From Microbacterium foliorum (GTDB taxonomy: Bacteria > Actinomycetota > Actinomycetes > Actinomycetales > Microbacteriaceae): a DNA stretch of 64,000 bases. Location: the NCBI RefSeq assembly GCF_003367705.1, contig NZ_CP031425.1:1736001-1800000 (forward strand), written 5' to 3'. Below the pieces are notes generated by a model that did no database searches, was not told where the DNA came from, and saw only the letters and a list, made by a program, of their open reading frames with translations. Shown one piece after another: positions 41,241-50,141 of this stretch (positions are counted from its first letter, which is position 1; each line of letters starts with the position of its first letter). Made by a program: the position numbers and the translations under genes.

Positions 41241-41996
41241 TCAGCGGCCGGGGCGACGCAGCGGAGTCCAGCCGAACGGCACAGGGCCGTCGAACGCGGC
41301 ACGCTCGCGGTCCGCGAGCTCCGACCACCCCTGAGCTTCGCCCGGCGTATCGAAAGCGCCCCTGGCGACGCGCAGCCCCACGTCGTCCTGCGCAGTGCGG
41401 GGCGCTCCCCCACGACGGACCGATGCCCGCACGCTCCAGGCGTCGTCCGCGAAGCCCCCGCCACGGAACACGCGATAGTCGTCGTAGCGTGCGGGATCCA
41501 GGAGGTCCCAGCACCACTCCCACACATTGCCGAGCGTATCGAACAGGCCGTACAGGTTCGGCAGGCGTGAGCCGACGTCCTGGGCGGACGAGACACCGTC
41601 GGCGCTCGTCCACGCGGCGTCCGCGAGCGGTGCGTAGTGCGGACCCGTCGAACCCGCGCGGCAGGCGTACTCCCATTCGGCCTCGGTCGGCAGACGGTAG
41701 CCGTCGGCCGTCACGTCCCACGCGACCACCTCGCCGTCAAACCGATATACCGGATCGAGACCCTCCCATTCGGAGGCCGCGTTGCAGAAGTGGACGGCGC
41801 GCAGCCAGCTGAGCTCCACAGCAGGGCGACGCGGGTGGCGCGAGGGGATCGGCAGGATCTCGGCCAACTGCTCCTCGGTGATCGGGAAGGCCGCGATCTC
41901 GAAGTCGTCGACGCTCGCCACGCGCTCCACTTTGCGGCGGGCATCGTGAAGCGTCACCGAGCCGCCACGGATGCGGCGCATCTCGATGTCGGTCAC
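41241..41996 (-). CDS. Formylglycine-generating-enzyme (SUMF1)-like protein
   Basis: 251 residues with the FGE-sulfatase fold pattern: PITEEQLAEILPIPSR, HFCNAASEWEGLDPVYRF, YRLPTEAEWEYACRAGS, LYGLFDTLGNVWEWCWDLLD, FRGGGFADDAWSVRASVR and DVGLRVAR. FGE converts a sulfatase Cys to formylglycine, but many relatives act as sugar/lectin-like or ergothioneine-type domains. No sulfatase is nearby, and the two copper-binding cysteines of true FGE are not obvious near the end. GTG 41996 overlaps the SGNH hydrolase stop by 4 nt, so the pair is coupled. Confidence 0.86.
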   Translation of the reverse strand: MTDIEMRRIRGGSVTLHDARRKVERVASVDDFEIAAFPITEEQLAEILPIPSRHPRRPAVELSWLRAVHFCNAASEWEGLDPVYRFDGEVVAWDVTADGYRLPTEAEWEYACRAGSTGPHYAPLADAAWTSADGVSSAQDVGSRLPNLYGLFDTLGNVWEWCWDLLDPARYDDYRVFRGGGFADDAWSVRASVRRGGAPRTAQDDVGLRVARGAFDTPGEAQGWSELADRERAAFDGPVPFGWTPLRRPGR

Positions 41997-42751
41997 GCGC
42001 CGGGCACCCGCTCGACCCAGTCGGGGTACTTGGCTGTGCGCCCGTCGCCGGACGAGGTGCGCGTGACACGGCGTCGCACCCAGGGTCCGACGAACTGGCG
42101 ATAGTAGGCGATCCCGGCAGGCCCGGCGGCCGCGAGCGAGGTCGGCGACCACCACGTCGCCGGCGGCTCGAATCCGAGCCCCTGCAGCACCCGCGCGGCG
42201 ACACGGTGATGGCCGGCCGCGTTCATGTGCAGGCGGTCCTCCGACCAGTACTTCGCGTCGGACAGCTCGCTGTCCGGCCAGTTCAGCGCGCGCACGACGT
42301 CATCGCGGCCCTCGACCCGCCTCAGCACCGCATCGGAGAGCTGATCCCCGCGGCGCTGCACGAGAGAGCCCATCGGCAGCTGACCGCTCGGATTCGCCCC
42401 GGACAGCAGGATCAGCGTCACGCCCTCCTCGTCGCACCGACGCAGCACGCGGCTGAACGCATCGGCGATGTGCTCGAGATCGGTGCGCGGCCGGAGCATG
42501 TCGTTGCCCCCGCCGTTGAACGACAGATGCGTGGGACGCAGCGCGAGCGCGGGTTCGAGCTGCTGCTCGACGATGGGCCAGGCCAGCCGGCCGCGGATCG
42601 CGAGGTTCGCGTAGCTGATCGGGTGACCGGATGCATCCGCCCACCCCTGGGCCACGAGGTCCGCCCATCCGCGTTCGCTGCCGTCCGGGAGCACATCACC
42701 CACGCCCTCGGTGAAGGAGTCTCCGATGGCCACATAGCGCACGTCTGTCAC
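41993..42751 (-). CDS. SGNH/GDSL hydrolase
   Basis: 252 residues. GDS motif YVAIGDSFTEGVGD, block II YANLAIRGRLAW, GGGNDMLRPRTD (Asn), and DRLHMNAAGHHRVA with the catalytic Asp/His. Paralogue of the hydrolase at 11029-11856: both share the N-terminal block, the RP-T-D element after GGND, and a similar basic C-terminus (PWVRRRVTRTSSGDGRTAK). The substrate is unknown. It is translated first in the coupled pair with the FGE-like gene. Confidence 0.9.
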   Translation of the reverse strand: MTDVRYVAIGDSFTEGVGDVLPDGSERGWADLVAQGWADASGHPISYANLAIRGRLAWPIVEQQLEPALALRPTHLSFNGGGNDMLRPRTDLEHIADAFSRVLRRCDEEGVTLILLSGANPSGQLPMGSLVQRRGDQLSDAVLRRVEGRDDVVRALNWPDSELSDAKYWSEDRLHMNAAGHHRVAARVLQGLGFEPPATWWSPTSLAAAGPAGIAYYRQFVGPWVRRRVTRTSSGDGRTAKYPDWVERVPGA

Positions 42752-42788
42752 CCCGACAGCCTATTCCCGCCAGCGGTGCGCGGACGCC

Positions 42789-44141
42789 TCACCGGTCGTC
42801 GAGCGCCTCTCCCCTGCGGTCGACGAGACCCCAGGCCGCCACCGCAGCGGCGACGAAGCACGCTCCGAAGACGGCGAACAGAACGGGCGCTCCCCCGGCG
42901 ACGAGCAGCACCGGCACCGCCAGAGGCGCGATGATCGAGGCGATGCGGCCGATGCCTGCGGCCCATCCGGCCCCGGTGCCGCGCAGCGAGGTCGGGTAGA
43001 TCTCGGGCGTCACCGCATACAGCGCACCCCAGGCGCCCAGGTTGAAGAACGACAGCGCCATCCCCGAGGCGATGATGGCCGTCTCCGTCGTGGACGTGCC
43101 GAAGAACACCGCCGACACCGCGGATCCGACGAGGAAGATCGACAGGGTCGACCGCCGACCCCAGACCTCGATCAACCAGGCCGCCACCGCGTAGCCGGGC
43201 AGCTGGGCGAGCGTGATGATCAGCGTGAACCCGAACGACCGCACGAGATCGAACCCCGCATCGACGAGGATGCTGGGGATCCAGATGAAGGCGCCGTAGT
43301 AGGCGAAGTTGACGCACAGCCAGACGACCCAGAGGCTCAGCGTGCGCAGCCGGAACTCCGCGTTCCAGAGTGTCGTGAGACGGGCCCGGGTGGTGACGGC
43401 GATCGCCCTCGACGGCGGTTCCCGGCGGATCGCGGGTTCCGGCACCACTCCCGCATCCGTCTCGAACGTCGAGACGATGCGGTCCGCCTCGGCGATGCGT
43501 CCGCGCGAGGCGAGCCAGCGCGGCGACTCCGGCAGACCCCACCGCACGATCAGGGCGTAGACAGCGGGGATCGCGCCGAGGGCGAAGGCCCAGCGCCATC
43601 CGTCGTCGGAGGCGGGAATCACGAAGAACCCGATCAACGCGGCAGCGGTCCAGCCGAGGGCCCAGAACGCCTCGAGGATCACGATCACTCGGCCGCGGAT
43701 GCGCGCGGGGGCGAATTCGCTGACGTAGGTCGACGCGACGGGAAGCTCTGCGCCGAGCCCGAGTCCCACGAGGAAGCGCAGCACGAGCAGCGCCGCCAGT
43801 CCCCCGACCAGTGCGCTCGCACCGGTTGCGATCCCGTAGATGAGCAGCGTCAGCGCGAACACCTGACGCCGACCGAGCCGGTCGGCGAGAAGGCCGCCGA
43901 GGGTGGCCCCGAGCGCCATGCCGATGAAGCCGACGGAGGCGATCCACCCGGCATCCGTCTTCGTCAGCCCCCACTGCTGGGTGAGCGCCGCGAGGATGAA
44001 GGAGATGAGTCCCACGTCCATCGCGTCCAGCGCCCAGCCGACGCCCGAACCGGTGAGCAGTCGCAGATGGCGACGAGTGAACGGAAGCTCGTCGAGACGC
44101 CCGGCGATCGATGCCCGGCTCGGCAGCGCGGTGTTGGCCAT
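42789..44141 (-). CDS. MFS transporter, sugar-porter-like
   Basis: 450 residues and twelve helices. Signature motifs of the sugar porter/metabolite:H+ symporter group: GLLADRLGRRQVFA after helix 2, LGAELPVASTYVSEFAPARIRGR, PESPRWLASRGR before the central loop, and IEVWGRRSTLSIFLVG in the second half. The solute is undetermined (sugars, organic or aromatic acids). Located between the SGNH gene and an LLM oxidoreductase gene, all on the minus strand. Confidence 0.92.
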   Translation of the reverse strand: MANTALPSRASIAGRLDELPFTRRHLRLLTGSGVGWALDAMDVGLISFILAALTQQWGLTKTDAGWIASVGFIGMALGATLGGLLADRLGRRQVFALTLLIYGIATGASALVGGLAALLVLRFLVGLGLGAELPVASTYVSEFAPARIRGRVIVILEAFWALGWTAAALIGFFVIPASDDGWRWAFALGAIPAVYALIVRWGLPESPRWLASRGRIAEADRIVSTFETDAGVVPEPAIRREPPSRAIAVTTRARLTTLWNAEFRLRTLSLWVVWLCVNFAYYGAFIWIPSILVDAGFDLVRSFGFTLIITLAQLPGYAVAAWLIEVWGRRSTLSIFLVGSAVSAVFFGTSTTETAIIASGMALSFFNLGAWGALYAVTPEIYPTSLRGTGAGWAAGIGRIASIIAPLAVPVLLVAGGAPVLFAVFGACFVAAAVAAWGLVDRRGEALDDR

Positions 44142-44183
44142 TCCTACATCGTAGAGGCGTGTTCGCGCTGCCGAGCCGCTGTG

Positions 44184-45218
44184 TCAGTCGCGCTCGGCGA
44201 GGATCCTGCGCACCCGCGGGATGACCTCGGAGCCGTACAGCTCCACGCTGCGCATCATCGCCTCGTGCGACAGCGTGCCGGTGGCGTACTTCAGGTCGAA
44301 GCGGCCGAGGTCGAGGGTCGTGATCGTCTCGGCGATCTTCGCCGCCACGCGGTCCGGCGAGCCGACGTACAACGCACCCGCGGGCCCGACGTCGTTCTGA
44401 AACCTCGCCCTGCTGTACGGAGGCCAGCCCCGCTCGCGTCCGATCGTGTTGTTCATCGCCTCGAAGCCCGAGTATGCGGCCTCCCACGCCTCGTCGTCGG
44501 TGTCGGCGATGTGCCCGGGAGAATGCACGGCGATCGGGTGCGCCGGGGTTCCGAACGACGCGATGGACCGGTGATAGAGATCGACGAACTGACGGAAGCG
44601 CCCGGCCGGGCCTCCGATGATGGCGAGCATCAGACCGAGGCCGTGGCGGGCGACGCGCACGACCGATTCGGGGCTGCCGCCCACCCCGACCCACGTGCGC
44701 AGGCCGTTCGTCGTCTTGGGGAAGACGTTCGCGTTGTCGAGCGACGGCCGCATCGTGCCGGACCAGGTCACCGGCTCCTCCTTGAGGAGCTGGACGAACA
44801 GCTCGAGCTTCTGCTCGAAGAGCGCGTCGTAGTCGCGCAGGTCGTACCCGAAGAGCGGGAACGACTCGATGAACGAGCCCCGCCCGAGAACGACCTCCGC
44901 ACGTCCGTCCGACAGTGCGTCGAGCGTGGCGAAGCGCTCGAAGACGCGCACCGGGTCGTCGGAGGAGAGCACCGTGACCGCGGTGCCGAGACGGATGTTC
45001 TTCGTGCGCCCGGCGATCCTGGCCAGCACCATCTCGGGTGCCGAGACCGCGAACTCGGTGCGGTGGTGCTCCCCCACTCCGAAGAAGTCGACGCCGACAC
45101 TGTCGGCCATCTCCGCCTGTGCCACCACGTTGCGGATGGTCTGCGCGGCGGTGAGCAGTTCACCGTCCGCGCCTCTGGTGATGTCGCCGAAGGTGTCCAG
45201 CCCGAATTCGATGCCCAT
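44184..45218 (-). CDS. LLM-class flavin-dependent oxidoreductase
   Basis: 344 residues, a luciferase-like TIM barrel using FMN or F420. Visible: FGLDTFGDITR at the start, GVDFFGVGEHHRTEF, LGTAVTVLSSDDPVRVFERFATLDALSDGRAEVVLGRGSFIESFPLFGYD, and VGVGGSPESVVRVARHGLGLMLA. Substrate not predictable. ATG 45218 has GAAAGGG upstream, which decides it over the ORF start at 45233. A perfect palindrome (45231-45244) sits in its upstream region. Confidence 0.92.
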   Translation of the reverse strand: MGIEFGLDTFGDITRGADGELLTAAQTIRNVVAQAEMADSVGVDFFGVGEHHRTEFAVSAPEMVLARIAGRTKNIRLGTAVTVLSSDDPVRVFERFATLDALSDGRAEVVLGRGSFIESFPLFGYDLRDYDALFEQKLELFVQLLKEEPVTWSGTMRPSLDNANVFPKTTNGLRTWVGVGGSPESVVRVARHGLGLMLAIIGGPAGRFRQFVDLYHRSIASFGTPAHPIAVHSPGHIADTDDEAWEAAYSGFEAMNNTIGRERGWPPYSRARFQNDVGPAGALYVGSPDRVAAKIAETITTLDLGRFDLKYATGTLSHEAMMRSVELYGSEVIPRVRRILAERD

Positions 45219-45230
45219 GTCAGCCCTTTC

Positions 45231-45244
45231 CATTCAGCTGAATG
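45231..45244. promoter_or_regulatory. Perfect 14-bp palindrome upstream of the LLM gene
   Basis: CATTCAGCTGAATG, centred 20 bp upstream of the LLM start and just after the DUF885 stop. It overlaps the position expected for a promoter or ribosome-binding region, so it is a plausible repressor site. Confidence 0.55.
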
Positions 45245-45271
45245 AACATCGTCCGGGGCGTTCGCATTCCC

Positions 45272-46948
45272 TCAGCCTGCGAGAAGCGCCGTGCGCAGGG
45301 TGTCGAGCCCCACGCCGCCCATGTCGAGGGCACGCTTGTGGAACTCCTTGACGTCGAAGTCGGAGCCCCGTTCCGCCTGGTATGCGTCGCGCACCTGCTC
45401 CCAGATGCGCTGGCCGACCTTGTACGAGGGCGCCTGCCCCGGCCATCCGAGGTAGCGGTTGACCTCGAACTGCACGAACTGGTCGGACATGTTCACGTTC
45501 TTGCGCATGAAATCGAGCGCGTAATCCGCGTCCCAGGTGCCGGTGCCGTCGAGCCGCGGCTTGCCGAGGTGCACGCCGATGTCGAGGACGACCCTGGCCG
45601 CGCGCATGCGCTGGCCGTCGAGCATCCCGAGTCGATCGGCGGGGTCATCGAGGTAGCCGAGCTGCTGCATCAGGCGTTCGGCGTACAGCGCCCAGCCCTC
45701 GGCGTGGCCGGAGGTGCCGGCGAGCAGACGACGCCAGGAGTTGAGCTCCGTGCGGTTGTAGACGGCCTGGGCGATCTGCAGATGGTGCCCCGGAACGCCC
45801 TCGTGGTAGACCGTGGTGAGCTCGCGCCAGGTGTCGAACTCGGTGACGCCCTCGGGCACCGACCACCACATGCGACCCGGGCGCGAGAAGTCATCGGTCG
45901 GACCGGTGTAGTAGATGCCACCCTCCTGGGTGGGGGCGATCATGCACTCCAGCGTGCGGATCGCCTCGGGGATGTCGAAGTGCGTGGCGCCGAGCTCTGC
46001 GACGGCGCGGTCGCTCGTCTCCTGCATCCAGCGCTGCAGCGCATCGGTGCCGACGAGCTTGCGCGCAGGGTCGGCCTCGAGGTGCGCGACGGCCTCTTCG
46101 ACCGACGCGCCGGGGAGGATCTCGTGGGCGATCGCCGTCTGCTCCTCGACCATCCGCGCGAGCTCCTCGCGTCCCCACTCGTAGGTCTCATCGAGGTCGA
46201 TCGTCGCCCCGAGGAACCGGCGCGAGTTCAGTGCGTAGAGCTCGCGTCCGACGGCATCGACCTCGCCCGCTGCGGGAGCGAGCTCCTCGGCGAGGAAGCT
46301 GCGCAGCTCGTCGTACGCCACGCGGGCTGCGGCGGAGTTGTCGGCGAGCAGCCGCGCCAGGGATGCAGGAAGGTTGCCCTCCTGCGGTGCCGCGTCGGCG
46401 ACGAACGCGGCGAAGAATCCGTCGTCGGCCGTGTAGCGGTCGATCTGAGTCGCGACCTCCACGACCTGGCGCCGAGCGGGTGTGACTCCCGCGGCGATGC
46501 CGGCGCGCAGGGTCTCGGTATAGCCGCGCAGCGCATCCGGAACAGCGGCGAGGCGGGTCGCGATGACAGTCCAGTCATCCGCGGTGGCCGTGGGCATCAG
46601 GTCGAAGGCGGACCGGACGTCCTGGGCGGCCGAGGCGATCACGTTGAGGTCGCGGAGGTGCCAATCGGCGTCGTGCAGTTCGAGGTCGAGGCTCAGCTCC
46701 GCCGACAGGTCCGCCTTCGTGACCGCGTCGATCGCGTCGACAGGCTCGAGCGCCGCCAGCTGGGCGAGCGTCGTCCGCGTCGCCGCAGCGATCTCGTCGT
46801 GGCCCGCCGGGCTCAGGTCACCGAAACGGTCGTTGACATCGTCGCGTCCGATGTATGTCCCGAGCGTCGGAGCCAGCACCGCGATGGTGTCGACCCACTC
46901 GTCGGCGACTTTGTCGATGGCAGACGGAGTGCGGGGAGAAGAGGTCAT
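45272..46948 (-). CDS. DUF885-family metallopeptidase-like protein
   Basis: 558 residues. The conserved motif TVYHEGVPGHHLQIAQ (HEGxPGHxxQ) near residue 370 is the hallmark of DUF885, likely a zinc peptidase site, with a later LYAERLMQQLG. The N-terminus starts MTSSPRTPSAIDKVADEW. No signal peptide. ATG 46948 is preceded 6 nt upstream by TACTCT, supporting leaderless transcription, so the open frame to 47077 is not used. The biological substrate is unknown. Confidence 0.92.
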   Translation of the reverse strand: MTSSPRTPSAIDKVADEWVDTIAVLAPTLGTYIGRDDVNDRFGDLSPAGHDEIAAATRTTLAQLAALEPVDAIDAVTKADLSAELSLDLELHDADWHLRDLNVIASAAQDVRSAFDLMPTATADDWTVIATRLAAVPDALRGYTETLRAGIAAGVTPARRQVVEVATQIDRYTADDGFFAAFVADAAPQEGNLPASLARLLADNSAAARVAYDELRSFLAEELAPAAGEVDAVGRELYALNSRRFLGATIDLDETYEWGREELARMVEEQTAIAHEILPGASVEEAVAHLEADPARKLVGTDALQRWMQETSDRAVAELGATHFDIPEAIRTLECMIAPTQEGGIYYTGPTDDFSRPGRMWWSVPEGVTEFDTWRELTTVYHEGVPGHHLQIAQAVYNRTELNSWRRLLAGTSGHAEGWALYAERLMQQLGYLDDPADRLGMLDGQRMRAARVVLDIGVHLGKPRLDGTGTWDADYALDFMRKNVNMSDQFVQFEVNRYLGWPGQAPSYKVGQRIWEQVRDAYQAERGSDFDVKEFHKRALDMGGVGLDTLRTALLAG

Positions 46949-46954
46949 CCCTCC

Positions 46955-46960
46955 AGAGTA
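46955..46960 (-). promoter_or_regulatory. -10 box of the DUF885 gene (leaderless type)
   Basis: TACTCT on the minus strand, 6 nt before ATG 46948. Confidence 0.55.
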
Positions 46961-47030
46961 GCCAACACCGCTCGCGCGTCCTATCGGTTCTGTGTGCGCC
47001 CGAGGATGAGAGCCAGGGTGAGCTACCCGG

Positions 47031-49667
47031 TCAGTGTGCGGCCTCGTTCCAATCGCGACCGCGACCCACCTGCACATCGAGCGGAACCCTCAGGTCTGCC
47101 GCGTCGCCCATGCGAGCCCGCACGATCCGCTCGGTGGCGTCCCACTCCCCCGGCGCCACTTCGACCACGAGTTCGTCGTGGATCTGCAGCAGGGCCCGCG
47201 AGGACAGGGCCTCGGATCGGAGGTCTTCGTGGATGTGCAGCAGCGCGATCTTCATGATGTCGGCCGCGCTTCCCTGGATCGGCGCGTTGAGGGCGGCGCG
47301 CTCGGCATTCTCACGCAGCACCCGGTTGGGGCTCGCGAGATCGGGGAACGGGCGACGACGTCCGAAGATCGTCTCGGTGTAACCGACCTCCTTCGCCGTG
47401 ATGACCGAGGCGCGCAGGTAGTCGCGCACGGCGCCGAAACGCGCGAAGTACTCGATCATCAGCTGCTTCGCCTCGGACTGCTCGATGCGCAGCTGCTTCG
47501 AGAGGCCGAACGCCGAGAGGCCGTAGACGAGGCCGTAGGACATCGCCTTCACCTTGGTGCGCATCGCTGCCGTGACGTCCGACGGATCGACGCCGAAGAC
47601 ACGCGCACCGACGAAGCGGTGCAGGTCTTCACCGCTGTTGAACGCTTCGATGAGCCCCTCGTCACCCGAGAGGTGCGCCATGATGCGCATCTCGATCTGG
47701 GAGTAGTCGGCAGTGAGGAGGGACTCGTACCCTTCGCCGACCTGGAATGCGCTGCGGATGCGGCGCGACTCCTCGGTGCGCACGGGGATGTTCTGCAGAT
47801 TCGGGTCGGTGCTCGAGAGCCGGCCGGTCTGGCTGCCGGTCTGCACATAGGTCGTGTGCACGCGGTGGTCGTCGCCGATCGCCGTGTCGAGCGATTCGAT
47901 GATCTGACGCAGCTTCGTCGCCTCGCGGTGCTGCAGCAGCAGACCGAGGAACGGATGCGGGTGCGATTCCTGGAGGTCGGCCAGCACGGCGGCATCCGTC
48001 GAGTAGCCGGTCTTGGTCTTGCGCGTCTTGGGGAGCTGCAGGTCTTCGAAGAGCACCTCCTGGAGCTGCTTCGGGGACCCGAGATTGAACTCGCGGCCGA
48101 CGATGCCGAATGCGTCCTGCGCCAGCCCGTCGGCACGCGTCGCCAGCTCACCCGAGAATGTCGAGAGCACCTCGTGCGAGACCGCGACGCCGGCGACCTC
48201 CATGTCGGCGAGCGTGAGCAGGGTGGGCAGCTCGATGTCGGTGAGGACCGCGGCGACCGACTCCGGGATGTCCTCCCGCAGGGCTGTCGCCACACGCAGC
48301 GCGAACCAGGCCTCCTGAGCCGGAGTCGCGCCCTCGGTCTCTGGCACGAGCTGCGAGGGGTCGGCCTCGGGCAGCTTCTCTCCCAGGTACCTCTCGACCA
48401 GGTCGCCGAGCGTCTTGTCGGGGAAGCTCGGGCGCAGCAGCCACCCCGCGAGGCTCGTGTCGTACGCGAGTCCGGCGAGGCGGATGCCCTGACGACGGAG
48501 CGCCTTCACCTGCGGCTTGGCGTCGTGGATGATCTTCGGACGATCGGACTCGAGCCATGGACGCAGCGCGTCGGCCACCTCGTCGCTCCAGTCGATCTCG
48601 CGGAGGTCGGTCTCGGTGGCTGCGCCCAGTCTGGTGGGCACCCCACCCTGCAGCGGAATGCGCAGGGAGACGTCTGCCGCCTGGGCGTCGACCCATTCGA
48701 GGAACTCGGCGGCGGTGACCTGCGAGGGCTCGGGCAGCACCACCGCGGCGGCCGCGGGGTCATCGGCGACCTCGCCTGCGCCGACGGCCTCGAAGACGCG
48801 GGGAAGCAGTGTGCGGAACTCGAGGCGCGCGAAGATGTCGCGGACGGCCTGGGCGTCGATCGGTGCCACGGCCAGATCGTCGGGCGCGACGGGGAGCTCG
48901 ACGTCGCGCAGCAGCCGGTTGAGCCGGCGATTGCGGCGCACGTCGTCGATGTGGTCGCGCAGGTTGCCGCCGACCACGCCCTTGATCTCGCCCGAGCGCT
49001 CGAGAAGGTCGTCGAGCGAGCCGAACTGGGTGAGCCACTTGACCGCGGTCTTCTCTCCCACCTTGGGGACACCCGGGAGATTGTCGCTGGTCTCGCCGAC
49101 CAGTGCCGCGATGTCGGGATACTGCTCGGGTGCCACCCCGTAGCGCTCGCGCACCGTGGTGGGGTCGTACCGCTTGAGCTGCGAGACTCCCTGCACCGAC
49201 GGATACAGCAGAGTCACGTCATCGGTGACGAGCTGGATCGTGTCGCGGTCGCCCGAGACCACGAGCACGTCGTACCCCTGCTCGGCTCCCTGCGTCGAGA
49301 GAGTCGCGAGGATGTCGTCGGCCTCGACCCCCTCTTTCGTGAGCACCGGGATCGACATCGCGGCGAGGCAGTCCTGCAGCAGCGGGATCTGGCCTCGGAA
49401 CTCCTGCGGGGACTCGGATCGGGTCGCCTTGTACTCGGGGTACTGGTCGGTGCGGAACGAATGCCGGGAGGTGTCGAACGCGATCGCCATGTGGGTCGGC
49501 TGCTCGGCCTTGATCAGGTTCACGAGCATCGAGAGGAAGCCGTAGATGGCGTTCGTGTGCTGGTTGTCTTTGGTGGTGAAGTTCTCGACCGGGAGGGCGA
49601 AGAACGCACGGTAGGCGAGCGAGTGGCCGTCGACGACCATGAGGGTAGGCTTTGCGGAGTCCGTCAC
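47031..49667 (-). CDS. polA: DNA polymerase I
   Basis: 878 residues. Replicative repair polymerase that removes RNA primers and fills gaps. N-terminal 5'-3' exonuclease domain (VVDGHSLAYRAFFALP; KEGVEADDILATL; VSGDRDTIQLV). The middle 3'-5' exonuclease domain lacks the D-x-E metal ligands, so proofreading is inactive, as in most actinobacterial PolA. The polymerase motifs are intact: A DYSQIEMRIMAHLS (near 650), B KAMSYGLVYGLSAFGL (near 715) and C QIHDELVVEV (near 824). GTG 49667 follows TAGGCT by 6 nt (leaderless). Confidence 0.97.
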   Translation of the reverse strand: MTDSAKPTLMVVDGHSLAYRAFFALPVENFTTKDNQHTNAIYGFLSMLVNLIKAEQPTHMAIAFDTSRHSFRTDQYPEYKATRSESPQEFRGQIPLLQDCLAAMSIPVLTKEGVEADDILATLSTQGAEQGYDVLVVSGDRDTIQLVTDDVTLLYPSVQGVSQLKRYDPTTVRERYGVAPEQYPDIAALVGETSDNLPGVPKVGEKTAVKWLTQFGSLDDLLERSGEIKGVVGGNLRDHIDDVRRNRRLNRLLRDVELPVAPDDLAVAPIDAQAVRDIFARLEFRTLLPRVFEAVGAGEVADDPAAAAVVLPEPSQVTAAEFLEWVDAQAADVSLRIPLQGGVPTRLGAATETDLREIDWSDEVADALRPWLESDRPKIIHDAKPQVKALRRQGIRLAGLAYDTSLAGWLLRPSFPDKTLGDLVERYLGEKLPEADPSQLVPETEGATPAQEAWFALRVATALREDIPESVAAVLTDIELPTLLTLADMEVAGVAVSHEVLSTFSGELATRADGLAQDAFGIVGREFNLGSPKQLQEVLFEDLQLPKTRKTKTGYSTDAAVLADLQESHPHPFLGLLLQHREATKLRQIIESLDTAIGDDHRVHTTYVQTGSQTGRLSSTDPNLQNIPVRTEESRRIRSAFQVGEGYESLLTADYSQIEMRIMAHLSGDEGLIEAFNSGEDLHRFVGARVFGVDPSDVTAAMRTKVKAMSYGLVYGLSAFGLSKQLRIEQSEAKQLMIEYFARFGAVRDYLRASVITAKEVGYTETIFGRRRPFPDLASPNRVLRENAERAALNAPIQGSAADIMKIALLHIHEDLRSEALSSRALLQIHDELVVEVAPGEWDATERIVRARMGDAADLRVPLDVQVGRGRDWNEAAH

Positions 49668-49673
49668 CCTGTC

Positions 49674-49679
49674 AGCCTA
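49674..49679 (-). promoter_or_regulatory. -10 box of polA (leaderless type)
   Basis: TAGGCT on the minus strand, ending 6 nt before GTG 49667. Confidence 0.55.
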
Positions 49680-49712
49680 ACGAGGACGACAGACACCCGC
49701 TGAGGAGGATCC

Positions 49713-50141
49713 GTGAGCGAGACCGCGACCAGTGCAGGACTCGACTGGGCCACAGCCCGCGGCATGGGAGCTCTCGCCCAGAAGATGGGCATGGAGTTCC
49801 TGGAGTTCACGACCGAGAGATGCGTCGCGACGCTGCCGGTCGAGGGCAATACGCAGCCCGTGGGACTGATGCACGGCGGCGCGTACGTGGTGCTCGGCGA
49901 GTCGCTGGGGTCGATGGCGGCCAACCTGCATGCGGGCCCCGGACGGCTCGCGGTCGGGGTGGACATCAACGCGACCCATACCCGGTCGGCGACCTCGGGC
50001 ATCGTCACGGGTGTCTGCACCCCGGTGCATCTCGGGCGCAGCATCACGGTGCACGAGATCGTGGTGACGGACGATCAGGGTCGGCGCTGCTCGACGATCC
50101 GCATCACCAACATGATCAAGGACGCACCCGCGGCGAGCTGA
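49713..50141 (+). CDS. PaaI-type hotdog-fold thioesterase
   Basis: 142 residues. Hotdog thioesterase signature GNTQPVGLMHGGAYVVLGESLGSMAAN (near 47-70) and VDINATHTRSATSGIVTGVCTPVHLGRSI. Such enzymes hydrolyse acyl-CoA thioesters, for example menaquinone-pathway or phenylacetate intermediates. GAGGAGG before GTG 49713. Divergent from polA and overlapping tail-to-tail by 26 bp with the GNAT gene. Confidence 0.93.
   Translation: MSETATSAGLDWATARGMGALAQKMGMEFLEFTTERCVATLPVEGNTQPVGLMHGGAYVVLGESLGSMAANLHAGPGRLAVGVDINATHTRSATSGIVTGVCTPVHLGRSITVHEIVVTDDQGRRCSTIRITNMIKDAPAAS

Noticed and set aside
47034..49703. 889-residue plus-strand frame opposite polA
   Set aside because: Shadow of polA, with no domain recognisable and composition typical of antisense GC-rich frames.
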